Source: Nitrospirota bacterium (GTDB lineage: Bacteria > Nitrospirota > Nitrospiria > 2-01-FULL-66-17). Taken from it: DNA of 64,000 bases. The notes beneath the pieces are model-generated. The model did no database searches. It saw only the letters and a list, made by a program, of their open reading frames with translations, and was not told the origin of the DNA. This document shows positions 41,215-60,270 of this stretch, in pieces. The DNA lies in the NCBI GenBank assembly GCA_040757335.1, contig JBFLXB010000019.1:1-64000 (forward strand), given 5' to 3'. Both the position numbers and the translations under genes were made by a program. Positions within the stretch are counted from its first letter, which is position 1. Each line of letters starts with the position of its first letter.

Positions 41215-41351
41215 GCCTGTTCAGGAATGCGTCAGATGCAAGGCGCCGCGAGACCCGGATCCTGTAGGGGCGTATTGCAATACGCCCCTACGAATGACGC
41301 GAGGACCGGAAGCGCAGCGGCAACGACGCAGATGACCGCTCATGGACAGGC
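41215..41351 (-). repeat. Dispersed stop-codon-adjacent palindromic element, copy 6, carrying a nested palindrome
   Basis: Arms GCCTGTTCAGGAATGCGTCA and TGACCGCTCATGGACAGGC frame the usual interior, but its centre is replaced by a 28-bp palindrome (41264-41291, GTAGGGGCGTATTG plus its complement). It begins 3 nt after the tuf stop. Nearly the same sequence lies after the second tuf gene (copy 10). Confidence 0.93.
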
Positions 41352-41354
41352 GCC

Positions 41355-42545
<1,191 letters not shown>

Positions 42546-42606
42546 GTGCGTCTCCCTTAACCCCGGTTCTCATTCAAGCGGGGCTTACTGAATGCTTCGG
42601 CCAGTT

Positions 42607-42728
42607 GAGCCCGTTCAGGGATGGCCAGATGCCAGGCGGAGCGAGCACCGGAGCGCAGCGTACTGGGTGCGTACGTGAGCACCGAAGCGCAGCGACAACG
42701 CCGCAGATGGCCATTCATGGACGGGCTC
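42607..42728 (-). repeat. Dispersed stop-codon-adjacent palindromic element, copy 7
   Basis: Arms GAGCCCGTTCAGGGATGGCC and GGCCATTCATGGACGGGCTC. The interior shows an 18-bp direct repeat, GAGCACCGGAGCGCAGCG (42643-42660) and GAGCACCGAAGCGCAGCG (42677-42694). It touches the TAG of fusA and separates fusA from tuf. Confidence 0.93.
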
Positions 42729-44810
42729 CTACCCACCCTGCACCTTCGCAACGATCTGATCGGCAATCGGTTTCGGCACCATGTCGTAGTGCGCGAACTG
42801 CATGGTAAAGGTGCCGCGACCCTGGGTCTTGGACCGCAGATCGGTGGCGTAGCCGAACATCTCGGCCAGCGGCACCTCGGCGGTGATGACCTGCGCCGAC
42901 CCCCTCGCCTTCATCCCTTGAATCTTGCCGCGCCGCGAGTTGAGATCACCGATCACGTCCCCCATATAATCCTCGGGCACGATCACTTCCAGCGACATGA
43001 TCGGCTCCAGCAACACGGGATTCGCCTTTTTCGCGGCCTCCTTGAAACCCATCGAGCCCGCGATCTTGAACGCCATTTCCGACGAGTCCACGTCGTGGTA
43101 CGAGCCGTCGACGATCCTCACCTTGATGTCCACCATGGGATAGCCCGCGACCACGCCGTTTTCCATGGCCTCGCGCACCCCTTTTTCCACGGCGGGAATA
43201 TACTCCCTAGGGACTCTTCCGCCCACGATCTTGTTTTCGAACTCAAAGCCCTTGCCAGGTTCCTGGGGCTCGATCTCCAAGACCACGTGCCCATACTGCC
43301 CGCGCCCGCCGGTCTGCCGGATATATTTGCCTTCCGCCCCCGACGCCGTTCGGATCGTCTCCCGGAACGCCACCTGGGGTTTGCCGACGTTGGTTTCGAC
43401 CTTGAACTCCCGCTTCAGACGATCGACGATGATCTCCAGATGCAACTCCCCCATCCCGGCGATGAGCGTTTGCATGGTCTCTTCGTCGGTCGAAACCCGC
43501 AGCGAGGGATCCTCTTGCGCGAGCTTCTGGAGGGCGAGCCCCATCTTTTCTTGATCCGGTTTGGTCTTGGGCTCGATCGCCATCTGGATCACCGGTTCGG
43601 GGAACTTCATCACTTCGAGCAGAACCGGATGATCCTCGTCGCAGAGCGTGTCACCGGTGGTGGCGCCCTTGAGTCCCACCGCCGCGCCGATCTCTCCGGC
43701 GTACATCTCCTTGACCTCTTCGCGTTTGTTGGCGTGCATCTTGAGAATGCGCCCGATCCGTTCCTTGCTGTCCTTGGTCGCGTTGTAGATGTACGAGCCC
43801 GATTTCAAGATGCCCGAGTAGACGCGGAAAAAGGTGAGCTGCCCCACGAACGGATCGGTCATGATCTTAAAAGCCAGTGCCGAAAATTTTTCGTTGTCGT
43901 CGGGACGACGCGTGACCTCCTGCTGGGTCTTCATGTCGACCCCGGTCACCGGCGGAATGTCCAAGGGCGACGGCAAGTAGTCCACCACGGCATCCAAGAG
44001 CAACTGCACGCCCTTATTCTTAAATGAGGCGCCGCAGAGGACCGGGACGACCTTCATATCAAGCACGCCCTTGCGGATCGCGGCCTTCAGTTCCTCAACC
44101 GTCGGCGACTCGCCGGCGAGATACCGCTCCATCACGGTCTCATCGCAATCCGCGAGCGCCTCGATCATCTTCTCCCGATACTCGTGCGCTTGGTCTTTGA
44201 GATCCCCCGGGATCTCGTCCACGACGAACTTCGCTCCGAGCGTTTCGTCGTCGAAAAAGACCCCTTTCATAGTGAGCAGGTCGACCGGGCCTCGGAACGT
44301 GCTCTCCTTTCCAATGGGGAGCTGAAGGCAGACCGGGCGAACTCCCAGCCGGTCCACCAACGACTGCACGCTCGCGAAGAAATCAGCCCCGATCCGGTCC
44401 ATCTTGTTCATGAACGCGATGCGGGGCACGCGATACTTGTCCGCCTGTCGCCAGACGGTTTCGGACTGCGGCTCCACCCCTTGCACCGAGTCGAACACCG
44501 CAACCGCGCCGTCCAACACCCGCAGGGAGCGCTCGACTTCGATCGTGAAGTCCACGTGCCCCGGGGTGTCGATGATGTTGATCCGATAGTCCCTCCAGAA
44601 ACAGGTCGTGGCGGCGGCCGTGATCGTGATCCCGCGCTCGCGTTCCTGCTCCATCCAATCCATGGTGGCCGAGCCCTCGTCCACCTCGCCGATCCGATGG
44701 GTCACGCCGGTGTAATACAAGATGCGCTCGGTGGTCGTGGTTTTGCCCGCGTCGATATGCGCCATGATCCCGATGTTGCGGGTCCGCTCTAATGGGTACT
44801 GACGAGGCAC
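42729..44810 (-). CDS. fusA: Elongation factor G
   Basis: A 693-residue translocase GTPase. Domain I carries [42 protein letters not shown] and [10 protein letters not shown]. Domains II-V are complete, including [18 protein letters not shown] and the C-terminal domain V. GTG start with AAGGA 6 nt upstream. Between rpsG and tuf in the str order. Confidence 0.99.
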   Translation of the reverse strand: MPRQYPLERTRNIGIMAHIDAGKTTTTERILYYTGVTHRIGEVDEGSATMDWMEQERERGITITAAATTCFWRDYRINIIDTPGHVDFTIEVERSLRVLDGAVAVFDSVQGVEPQSETVWRQADKYRVPRIAFMNKMDRIGADFFASVQSLVDRLGVRPVCLQLPIGKESTFRGPVDLLTMKGVFFDDETLGAKFVVDEIPGDLKDQAHEYREKMIEALADCDETVMERYLAGESPTVEELKAAIRKGVLDMKVVPVLCGASFKNKGVQLLLDAVVDYLPSPLDIPPVTGVDMKTQQEVTRRPDDNEKFSALAFKIMTDPFVGQLTFFRVYSGILKSGSYIYNATKDSKERIGRILKMHANKREEVKEMYAGEIGAAVGLKGATTGDTLCDEDHPVLLEVMKFPEPVIQMAIEPKTKPDQEKMGLALQKLAQEDPSLRVSTDEETMQTLIAGMGELHLEIIVDRLKREFKVETNVGKPQVAFRETIRTASGAEGKYIRQTGGRGQYGHVVLEIEPQEPGKGFEFENKIVGGRVPREYIPAVEKGVREAMENGVVAGYPMVDIKVRIVDGSYHDVDSSEMAFKIAGSMGFKEAAKKANPVLLEPIMSLEVIVPEDYMGDVIGDLNSRRGKIQGMKARGSAQVITAEVPLAEMFGYATDLRSKTQGRGTFTMQFAHYDMVPKPIADQIVAKVQGG

Positions 44811-44877
44811 TTGTGTTCCTTCTTACCCCAACCGACTGATTGTGAAACCCGACGCTACAGGAGAACCCGGAAGGCCG

Positions 44878-45351
44878 TTACCACCGATAGTGGGCAAATG
44901 CCTTGTTCGCCTCCGCCATCTTGTGCGTGTCTTCCCGCTTCTTGACGGCCCCACCGGTGTTGTTCGAGGCGTCGAGCATTTCCGCAGCCAACTTCTCCTC
45001 CATGGAGCGGCCGCTTCGCTGCTTGGCATAGGTCACCAGCCACCGCAGCGCCAACGAAATCCGACGCTCCGGCCGAACCTCCACCGGGACCTGATACGAT
45101 GCGCCACCCACGCGACGGGATTTGACCTCCAACACCGGCTTGATGTTATCCACCGCAGCTCTGAAGAACTTGAGCGGGTCCCCGCCATTGGTCTTGGTCT
45201 TGACCAGGTCGAACGCGTCGTAGCACACCGACTCCGCCACGCTTTTTTCGCCTTTATGCATCAGCGTGTTGATGAACTTCCCAACCAACCGATCGTGGTA
45301 CCGGGAGTCCGGCGCCGATTCACGTTTGACGGGCACTCTACGCCGCGGCAT
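44878..45351 (-). CDS. rpsG: Ribosomal protein uS7
   Basis: A 157-residue 16S-rRNA head assembly protein, [20 protein letters not shown] with [20 protein letters not shown] and the C-terminal [12 protein letters not shown]. Length matches the family. Confidence 0.98.
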   Translation of the reverse strand: MPRRRVPVKRESAPDSRYHDRLVGKFINTLMHKGEKSVAESVCYDAFDLVKTKTNGGDPLKFFRAAVDNIKPVLEVKSRRVGGASYQVPVEVRPERRISLALRWLVTYAKQRSGRSMEEKLAAEMLDASNNTGGAVKKREDTHKMAEANKAFAHYRW

Positions 45352-45414
45352 GGCTGCCTCCCATCGTTGCCGTCGCTGCCCGATTCTGCCCGGTCACCAT
45401 CAGTCCGTTCCGCG

Positions 45415-45786
45415 CTACTTAGGGGTCTTCGCCCCGTACTTCGAGCGACCCTGCTTGCGGTTCTGCACCCCTTGGGTGTCCAGCGTCCCGCGCACGATGT
45501 GGTAACGAACGCCGGGAAGATCTTTGACGCGACCGCCTCGAACCAACACGATCGAGTGTTCCTGAAGGTTGTGCCCCACGCCCGGAATGTACGTCGTGAC
45601 CTCCATCCCATTGGTCAAACGCACCCTGGCCACTTTCCGGAGCGCGGAGTTCGGCTTCTTGGGCGTCGTCGTGTAGACGCGGACACAGACGCCTCGACGC
45701 TGCGGAGCGCCTTTCAACGCAGGAGACTTGGTCTTCCCGCGCGCTTGAAAACGCCCTTGCTTCACCAATTGATTGATCGTCGGCAC
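45415..45786 (-). CDS. rpsL: Ribosomal protein uS12
   Basis: A 123-residue decoding-centre protein. [20 protein letters not shown] and [20 protein letters not shown] carry the unmodified lysines at the streptomycin-resistance positions. GTG start with AAGGAT 5 nt upstream. First gene of the str block, with its own strong promoter about 70 nt upstream. Confidence 0.98.
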   Translation of the reverse strand: MPTINQLVKQGRFQARGKTKSPALKGAPQRRGVCVRVYTTTPKKPNSALRKVARVRLTNGMEVTTYIPGVGHNLQEHSIVLVRGGRVKDLPGVRYHIVRGTLDTQGVQNRKQGRSKYGAKTPK

Positions 45787-45863
45787 GCTGATCCTTGTGG
45801 CCGCACCCGCCCCGAACGCCCCGTTTTAGGCCTCGATGGGAGATGCTGGCGAAAAACTTTGGA

Positions 45864-45892
45864 AGTATATGGAAACACACGGGCCATGTCAA
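45864..45892 (-). promoter_or_regulatory. Strong str-block promoter upstream of rpsL
   Basis: On the minus strand TTGACA (45892-45887) and TATACT (45869-45864) are spaced exactly 17 bp. Predicted start near 45857 gives a leader of about 70 nt. It lies in the rpoC-rpsL gap and partly inside a 39-bp imperfect palindrome. Confidence 0.85.
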
Positions 45893-45918
45893 GCGTTTTT
45901 GCGCTCGCGCATGGCCCG
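45880..45918. promoter_or_regulatory. Imperfect palindrome over the -35 box of the rpsL promoter
   Basis: CGGGCCATG (45880-45888) and CATGGCCCG (45910-45918) are perfect inverted repeats around an inner AGCG/CGCT pair with an A-rich loop. It lies just after rpoC, so it could be a weak rpoC terminator, a regulator site, or both. Confidence 0.5.
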
Positions 45919-45940
45919 ATCCGAATCATCCCGAATCGGA

Positions 45941-50098
<4,158 letters not shown>

Positions 50099-50122
50099 CC
50101 CCCTTTAGTGAGCGGTCAGCCG

Positions 50123-50321
50123 GGCCTGTTCAGGAACGCGCCAGATGCAAGGCGGAGCGAGAACCGGAGCTGTAGGGGCGTATTGCAATACGCCCCTACG
50201 AGGACGTGAGCACCGGAAGCGCAGCGACAACGCCGCAGATGGCCGTTGCTTCGCCACCTGCAGGGTGCTTGCGATCTGTTTAACATTCGCGCCCTTGGCG
50301 CGCGCAGGTTCATGGACAGGC

Positions 50322-50322
<1 letters not shown>
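50123..50322 (-). repeat. Dispersed stop-codon-adjacent palindromic element, copy 8, with two insertions
   Basis: Outer arms GGCCTGTTCAGGAACGCGCC and GGCCGTT...TTCATGGACAGGCC frame the element. The 28-bp palindrome GTAGGGGCGTATTG plus complement lies at 50172-50199, in the same internal position as in copies 6 and 10. A further insert of about 60 bp (about 50247-50306) splits the proximal arm; it begins with GCTTCGCCACCTG, shared with the hairpin at 59922-59968. The element touches the TAG of rpoB. Confidence 0.92.
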
Positions 50323-54290
<3,968 letters not shown>

Positions 54291-54323
54291 TACGCCTCCC
54301 ATCCGAGCTTGCTGTCCGCACCG

Positions 54324-54345
54324 CAGGCGCAGAGCGTCGCGCCTG
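54324..54345 (-). other. Hairpin in the rplL-rpoB gap
   Basis: CAGGCGC, an 8-nt loop and GCGCCTG form a perfect 7-bp stem in the gap between rplL and rpoB. In E. coli this gap holds an attenuator and an RNase III site that reduce rpoBC expression relative to rplJL; a similar role is plausible but unproven. Confidence 0.45.
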
Positions 54346-54390
54346 GGCTGCGAGAGGTTGACGAGCCTTCACCACGTCCGGCTGGTCCGG

Positions 54391-54780
54391 CTACTTGATC
54401 TCGACCTTTGCGCCGACCTCTTCCAGTTTCTTCTTCATGGTTTCGGATTCTTCCTTGGCCACACCCGCTTTCACCGGCTTGGGCACGCCTTCGACCAAGT
54501 CTTTGGCTTCTTTGAGGCCCAGGTTGGTCAGTTCGCGCACCACCTTGATGACCTGGATCTTCTTGTCAGCGGGAACCGTGGTCAGGATCACGTCGAAAGC
54601 GGTCTTCTCCTCGACGGCCGCCGCGCCGCCCGCCGCCGCACCGGGCGCCGCCATCATGGCCACCGGCGCCGCGGCCGTCACGCCGAACTTCTCCTCCAGC
54701 GCTTTGACCAGCTCCGAGAGCTGGAGCACCGGCATCGCTTCAACCGCTTTGATGATGTCGTCATTCGTCAATGTTGCCAT
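54391..54780 (-). CDS. rplL: Ribosomal protein bL12 (L7/L12)
   Basis: A 129-residue stalk protein. The N-terminal dimerisation helix pair, the Ala/Gly-rich hinge ([18 protein letters not shown]) and the C-terminal factor-binding domain ([40 protein letters not shown]) are all present. It starts 30 nt after rplJ. Confidence 0.98.
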   Translation of the reverse strand: MATLTNDDIIKAVEAMPVLQLSELVKALEEKFGVTAAAPVAMMAAPGAAAGGAAAVEEKTAFDVILTTVPADKKIQVIKVVRELTNLGLKEAKDLVEGVPKPVKAGVAKEESETMKKKLEEVGAKVEIK

Positions 54781-54810
54781 TTCGAAATCTCCTTCCCAAC
54801 AGTCAATGGT

Positions 54811-55341
54811 TTATCCCGCTTCGGCCGCGCGTTTCTTGGCTACCGCGTCCAAGGTCGACACCGCTTTTCGCACGATCCCTTGAAGACTTCCCACCAACCC
54901 CGAGACCGGCGCCTGCATCCGGCCCACCAGTCGGCCCAGCAACTCCTGGCGCGAGGGGAGCGAGGCTACCCGGGTGAGCCCCGCGACGTCCAACACGCGG
55001 CCTTCCAACCAACCCATGCGCAGCTTGAGCTTGTCTTGTTGGCCCGCGAAGTCCTTCAGGGCTTTCGCCAGGGGTGCCGGATCGCCGTACCCCAGCGCCA
55101 CGCCGACGGGACCGTCGAAGTAGTCCCGCAAACCCACCAGCGTCGTCCCTTCGGCCGCCCGCCGAGCCAGGGTGTTCTTGACCACCTTGAACTCCGCACC
55201 GACGGCGCGCAGCTTTCCTCTCAGCACCCGCATCTCTTCGACCTCGAGACCCCGATACTCCGCCACGACCGCCATTTGGGCTTTGGCGAATCGCTCGTGG
55301 ATCTCGTCGATCAGGACCGCCTTTTCTGCCTTGCCTTTCAC
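54811..55341 (-). CDS. rplJ: Ribosomal protein uL10
   Basis: A 176-residue stalk-base protein, KAEKAVLIDEIHERFAKAQM with VVAEYRGLEVEEMRVLRGKL, and a C-terminal helix that binds L12 dimers. GTG 55341 is the start; an ATG 9 nt upstream is out of frame and followed at once by a stop. It lies behind an L10 leader RNA. Confidence 0.96.
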   Translation of the reverse strand: MKGKAEKAVLIDEIHERFAKAQMAVVAEYRGLEVEEMRVLRGKLRAVGAEFKVVKNTLARRAAEGTTLVGLRDYFDGPVGVALGYGDPAPLAKALKDFAGQQDKLKLRMGWLEGRVLDVAGLTRVASLPSRQELLGRLVGRMQAPVSGLVGSLQGIVRKAVSTLDAVAKKRAAEAG

Positions 55342-55464
55342 TGGTTCATCTCCCTCCTTTCAATCGTCGCGGAAGACTCTTCTCGGATGCCATCCCCGAG
55401 ACGACTGGGAGGTTGACCACGAGCAACGCGCAGGGTGAACACTGCCGTTGCGAGGAATCGATCC

Positions 55465-55600
55465 CATTTCGTCTCGGTAGGACGCCCGGAACGCTTCTCG
55501 CTCCGTCGTTTACGCCAACCGGCTCCTACGGTCTTAGACGAACACCGCCGGCCCCAACGCCTGCAGGACCAGCGGCCCGTTGGTGTTGCGCTCTATCTGG
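55465..55600 (-). promoter_or_regulatory. L10 (rplJL) leader RNA
   Basis: On the minus strand the untranslated leader contains AGACCGTAGGAGCCGGTT, AACGACGGAGCGAG and CGTCCTACCGAGACG. These form the paired CGTAGGAG/CTCCTACG-type stem and kink-turn motif of the bacterial L10 leader, where the L10-L12 complex represses its own synthesis. It fills most of the 277-bp rplA-rplJ gap, which holds no gene. Confidence 0.8.
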
Positions 55601-55618
55601 TGAGTTGTTCCTTTACGA

Positions 55619-56311
55619 CTACGACGCCGGCCGTTCGATGCTGGCCGCGTCCACTTTGATCCCCGGCCCCATGGTCGCTGACACCGACACCGAGCGCAAA
55701 TACGTGCCTTTGGCCGCCGCCGGCTTCGCTTTGATGATGGAGTCCAGAATCGACTGGGCGTTGTCGTGCAGCTTGGCCACCTCGAACGAGGCTTTGCCCA
55801 CCGGAACATGCACGATGCCCGCTTTTTCCACCTTGTACTCGACCTTTCCCTGGCGAATCTCGCGGATCGCACGCGCAACGTCGAAGGTCACGGTTCCGGT
55901 CTTGGGATTCGGCATCAGGCCGCGGGGACCCAGAATCTTCCCCAGTCGGCCGACCAATCCCATCAAGTCCGGCGTGGCCACGACTCGGTCGAACTCCATC
56001 CACCCCTTGGTGATTTTGTCGGCCAGGTCCTCCGCGCCGACGTGGTCGGCCCCGGCTTCACGCGCCTCGCGCTCTTTGTCGCCCTTGGCGAACACAACGA
56101 TGGTGACGGTCTTGCCCATCCCGTGCGGGAGCACCACCGACCCGCGAACCATCTGATCGGAGTGCTTGGGATCGACTCCCAGTCGAACTGCGAGGTCAAC
56201 CGAGGCGTCGAACTTCACCACGCTCGTGGCTTTCGCCAGCTCCAGTGCTTCCCGCAACGGATACGATGGCGATTGGACCCGTTGTTTGGCCGCTTGATAT
56301 TTCTTCCCCAT
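55619..56311 (-). CDS. rplA: Ribosomal protein uL1
   Basis: A 230-residue L1-stalk protein, [20 protein letters not shown] with [20 protein letters not shown] and [19 protein letters not shown] 56311 is taken; the open frame reaches upstream into rplK and is a shadow there. It starts 19 nt after rplK. Confidence 0.98.
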   Translation of the reverse strand: MGKKYQAAKQRVQSPSYPLREALELAKATSVVKFDASVDLAVRLGVDPKHSDQMVRGSVVLPHGMGKTVTIVVFAKGDKEREAREAGADHVGAEDLADKITKGWMEFDRVVATPDLMGLVGRLGKILGPRGLMPNPKTGTVTFDVARAIREIRQGKVEYKVEKAGIVHVPVGKASFEVAKLHDNAQSILDSIIKAKPAAAKGTYLRSVSVSATMGPGIKVDAASIERPAS

Positions 56312-56330
56312 GATCTCAATTCCCCTCGGG

Positions 56331-56756
56331 CTATTTGACGACTTGCAGACCCATGCTTCGAGCCGTGCCTTCAATGATCTTGATCGCACCTGGGAGGTCG
56401 ACCGCGTTGAGATCGGGCAACTTGGTCTTGGCGATCTCCTGGATCTGCGTCGACGTGACTTTCCCCACTTTGTCCTTGTGCGGAACTGCCGACCCCTTGA
56501 CGACACCGGCGGCCTTCTTTAACAGGTCTGAGGCGGGCGGGGTCTTCGTGATGAACGTGAACGTGCGATCGGCATAGACCGTAATCACCACCGGGATGAT
56601 GGAATCGCCGAGCGCTTGGGTTCTCGCGTTAAACGTCTTGCAGAATTCCATGATGTTGACGCCGTGTTGCCCCAAGGCCGGTCCCACCGGTGGTGCGGGA
56701 TTCGCCTTTCCCGCCGGAATCTGCAATTTGACCATCGCCGTCACGACCTTTGCCAT
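56331..56756 (-). CDS. rplK: Ribosomal protein uL11
   Basis: A 141-residue GTPase-centre protein, [20 protein letters not shown] with the rRNA-binding C-domain ([20 protein letters not shown]). Repeat copy 9 separates it from nusG. Confidence 0.98.
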   Translation of the reverse strand: MAKVVTAMVKLQIPAGKANPAPPVGPALGQHGVNIMEFCKTFNARTQALGDSIIPVVITVYADRTFTFITKTPPASDLLKKAAGVVKGSAVPHKDKVGKVTSTQIQEIAKTKLPDLNAVDLPGAIKIIEGTARSMGLQVVK

Positions 56757-56831
56757 ACGCGTCCTTTCCTACTTGTCCAACTTGAACGGTTTCAACAACG
56801 CCCTAAAGCCTGTCCGAGTTACCGCGAGAGC

Positions 56832-56957
56832 GGAGCCTGTTCAGGAAAGGCCAGATGCAAGGCGCCGCAGAGCACCGGAGCGGAGCGTACTGAGTGCGTA
56901 CGTGAGCACCGGAGCGCAAGCGGTAACGCGGCAGATGGCTTTTCATGGACAGGCTCC
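56832..56957 (-). repeat. Dispersed stop-codon-adjacent palindromic element, copy 9
   Basis: Arms GGAGCCTGTTCAGGAAAGGC and GCTTTTCATGGACAGGCTCC. Here ACGCGCC of copy 4 is replaced by AAAGGCC, and the opposite arm has changed from GGCCGTT to GGCTTTT, keeping the pairing. It touches the TAG of nusG. Confidence 0.93.
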
Positions 56958-57490
56958 TAGACCTTCTCGACCTGGAGAAACCCCAGTTCGACCGGCGTCG
57001 ACCGCCCGAAGATGCTCACCAGCACTTTGACCTTGGAGTGCTCCTGGTGCACCTCATCCACAATCCCATTGAAGCCCAGGAACGGACCGTCGATGATGCG
57101 CACGCTCTCGCCTTTTTGAAATTGCGTCTTGCTTCGCGGCTTGACCGCCGTGGAGTCCATCTGACTCATCAACGTGCTCATCTCGTCCTCGGTGATCGGG
57201 GTGGGATAGGCCTCGCCCCCGCCCACGAATCCGGTCACTTTCGGCGTGTTTTTCACCAGCTGCCACGTCGTGTCGTTCATGTCCATTTCGACGAGCACGT
57301 ACCCCGGGAAAAATTTCTTGGTCGACATCCGTCGCTTGCCCTCGCGGATCTCGACCACCTCCTCGGTGGGGATCATCACCTTTCGGATCTGGTCGGACAG
57401 CCCGAAGGACTTCGCGCGTTCCTCAATGGCCTGTTTGACCCGGTTTTCAAAGCCCGCATACGTATGTACGACGTACCACGACGCTGCCAT
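56957..57490 (-). CDS. nusG: Transcription antitermination/elongation factor NusG
   Basis: A 177-residue protein: NGN domain ([40 protein letters not shown]) and a C-terminal KOW domain ([20 protein letters not shown]). ATG 57490 gives the usual length and has GAGGA 7 nt upstream. An alternative ATG at 57568 overlaps the secE stop (ATGA) and would add 26 residues of unusual sequence; both may be used. Confidence 0.96.
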   Translation of the reverse strand: MAASWYVVHTYAGFENRVKQAIEERAKSFGLSDQIRKVMIPTEEVVEIREGKRRMSTKKFFPGYVLVEMDMNDTTWQLVKNTPKVTGFVGGGEAYPTPITEDEMSTLMSQMDSTAVKPRSKTQFQKGESVRIIDGPFLGFNGIVDEVHQEHSKVKVLVSIFGRSTPVELGFLQVEKV

Positions 57491-57564
57491 CCGTCGATCC
57501 TCGCCTGCCTGTTCCTTGACCCGGGGCTCCTGCGTGGCTCCCGGGGTTCGTTCGCTCGCGCCGC

Positions 57565-57759
57565 TCATTGCAGCAACACGGCCACCAGTTTGACGAGCAC
57601 CGCGTCCATCGCTGAAAGGAAGATGGCCACCACGGCGACGAAGATCAACACCACCGACGTGGACCCCACGGTTTCCGCACGGGTCGGAAAGGAGACTTTC
57701 TTGAGTTCCGCTCCCACCTCGGAAAAGAATTCCTTGGCTCGAAGATACAGCTTCTTCAT
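57565..57759 (-). CDS. secE: Preprotein translocase subunit SecE
   Basis: A 64-residue single-span membrane protein with an amphipathic N-terminal helix (AKEFFSEVGAELKKVSFPTR) and one transmembrane helix (TSVVLIFVAVVAIFLSAMDA). It clamps SecY in the translocon. Its position before nusG and after tRNA-Trp is standard. Confidence 0.97.
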   Translation of the reverse strand: MKKLYLRAKEFFSEVGAELKKVSFPTRAETVGSTSVVLIFVAVVAIFLSAMDAVLVKLVAVLLQ

Positions 57760-57860
57760 TCCGTCGTCCTCAATCTTCTCGCCCCGGTCTTCTGACCGGA
57801 GCCTATGGTGCCGCCGAACATCATCCGACGCAAAACCTATGTTGCCTCCGCAAGCGAGGA

Positions 57861-57937
57861 TGGCAGGCCAGGAGGGATTCGAACCCCCATCCCGCGGTTT
57901 TGGAGACCGCTGCTCTAGCCGTTGGAGCTACTGGCCT
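57861..57937 (-). tRNA. tRNA-Trp (CCA anticodon)
   Basis: Acceptor AGGCCAG pairs with CTGGCCT, followed by discriminator G and an encoded CCA tail. The anticodon loop reads CTCCAAA with anticodon CCA. The T-arm GGGTTCGAATC is normal. It lies between rpmG and secE, as in many bacteria. Confidence 0.97.
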
Positions 57938-57961
57938 TCGTGCCGCGTGCGCTGCAGCGCG

Positions 57962-58111
57962 TCACTTCACTTCCTTGTGCCCGGTGTGTTTGCGGCAGCG
58001 CTTGCAGTACTTCTTGAGTTCCAAACGATCCGGCGTGTTGCGTCGGTTCTTCGTCGTGGAATAATTCCGTTCTTTGCAATCCAAACACGCCAAGGTAATG
58101 ATCTCTCTCAT
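57962..58111 (-). CDS. rpmG: Ribosomal protein bL33
   Basis: A 49-residue zinc-ribbon form: [49 protein letters not shown], with the four cysteines CxxC and CxxC. It lies between tuf copy B and tRNA-Trp, its usual position. Confidence 0.97.
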   Translation of the reverse strand: MREIITLACLDCKERNYSTTKNRRNTPDRLELKKYCKRCRKHTGHKEVK

Positions 58112-58139
58112 CGATCTGCCCTTTGATTATTTTGATCGA

Positions 58140-58276
58140 CGCCTGTTCAGGAGCGCGCCAGATGCCAGGCGGAGCGCACCGGATCCTGCAGGGGCGTATT
58201 GCAATACGCCCCTACGAATGACGCGAGGACCGGAAGCGCAGCGACAACGCCGCAGATGGCCGCTCATGGACAGGCG
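58140..58276 (-). repeat. Dispersed stop-codon-adjacent palindromic element, copy 10, carrying a nested palindrome
   Basis: Arms CGCCTGTTCAGGAGCGCGCC and GGCCGCTCATGGACAGGCG. The A-to-G change in the left arm (GGAGCG) is matched by T-to-C in the right arm (CGCTC). The nested palindrome (58189-58214) occupies the same internal position as in copies 6 and 8. It begins 2 nt after the tuf stop. Confidence 0.93.
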
Positions 58277-58278
58277 TC

Positions 58279-59469
<1,191 letters not shown>

Positions 59470-59528
59470 GAGAAAACCCTCCTAGAAAAAACCTACAGGC
59501 CGAAGATAGGCAGCCTCGGCGCTGGACC

Positions 59529-59566
59529 CCGCGCCTGCGTTGCCCCCAGCAAGCTCGGTGGCGCGG
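59529..59566 (-). other. Hairpin in the tRNA-tuf spacer
   Basis: CCGCGCC and GGCGCGG form a 7-bp inverted repeat around a 24-nt loop, in the 100-bp spacer between tRNA-Thr(GGU) and tuf copy B. It may serve as a processing signal for the tRNA-mRNA transcript. Confidence 0.35.
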
Positions 59567-59569
59567 ATA

Positions 59570-59642
59570 AGCCCTCGACCGGGATCGAACCGGTGACCTC
59601 TTCCTTACCAAGGAAGTGCTCTGCCGACTGAGCTACAAGGGC
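59570..59642 (-). tRNA. tRNA-Thr (GGU anticodon)
   Basis: GCCCTTG pairs with CGAGGGC; the anticodon loop TTGGTAA gives anticodon GGU. The T-arm is GGTTCGATCCC. No CCA tail is encoded. Confidence 0.96.
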
Positions 59643-59650
59643 GTCTCCAA

Positions 59651-59726
59651 TGGAGCGGGAAACGGGATTTGAACCCGCGACCCCCAGCTTGGAAGGCTGG
59701 CGCTCTACCAGCTGAGCTATTCCCGC
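59651..59726 (-). tRNA. tRNA-Gly (UCC anticodon)
   Basis: GCGGGAA pairs with TTCCCGC, with discriminator T and an encoded CCA. The anticodon loop CTTCCAA gives anticodon UCC. It lies 8 bp upstream of tRNA-Thr(GGU). Confidence 0.96.
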
Positions 59727-59775
59727 CCAGATCCCTTCCATCTCCATCATCGCCGACATCGCCGAAACGTAAGTA

Positions 59776-59858
59776 TGGGGAGGGGAGGGTTCGAACCTCC
59801 GAAGGCCGAAGCCGACAGATTTACAGTCTGTTCCCTTTGTCCACTCGGGAACCTCCCC
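59776..59858 (-). tRNA. tRNA-Tyr (GUA anticodon)
   Basis: GGGGAGG pairs with CCTCCCC. The anticodon arm ACAGACTGTAAATCTGT gives GUA, and the long variable arm (CGGCTTCGGCCTTCG region) is typical of class II tRNA. No CCA is encoded. Confidence 0.96.
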
Positions 59859-59915
59859 ACCGAACTTGTTGGGCCGAACCTGCGGGCGCGCCAAGGGCGC
59901 GACGTCCAATACGTA

Positions 59916-59973
59916 CTTCCTCTCAGGTGGCGAAGCAACGTAGGCGCCGCTTTGCTTCGCCACCTGAGCGGAA
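59916..59973. repeat. Long hairpin between tRNA-Thr(UGU) and tRNA-Tyr
   Basis: CTCAGGTGGCGAAGCAA (59922-59938) and TTGCTTCGCCACCTGAG (59952-59968) are perfect 17-bp inverted repeats around a 13-nt loop, with further pairing outside (TTCC/GGAA). The TTGCTTCGCCACCTG half also occurs inside the rpoB-rpoC repeat copy, suggesting a second small repeat family. A separate CCGCCCC/GGGGCGG hairpin lies at 59990-60008. Confidence 0.8.
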
Positions 59974-60078
59974 GCATGACATCTGCGTTCCGCCCCTGTG
60001 CGGGGCGGAGCAGGTTCCCGCGCCGAGGCTCGGAGGGGTCTCCCCTTTTCTGATTCTCCTTGACGGAACAATCTCGTG

Positions 60079-60151
60079 AGCTGGCGAAGGGAATCGAACC
60101 CCCGACCTGCTGATTACAAGTCAGCTGCTCTACCGACTGAGCTACGCCAGC
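60079..60151 (-). tRNA. tRNA-Thr (UGU anticodon)
   Basis: GCTGGCG pairs with CGCCAGC; the anticodon loop CTTGTAA gives UGU. No CCA is encoded. It is the first gene of the tRNA-tuf unit, about 110 bp after a consensus promoter. Confidence 0.96.
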
Positions 60152-60270
60152 GTCTTCGCGGTTCGGGTTCGGCATTTTACAAAAACACAGTCCCCTGCTA
60201 TCAATAAACCCGTTCAGCTGACGCCTGTTTCATCACAGGAGGGTCGATATCCGGGAAGATTAAACACGAC

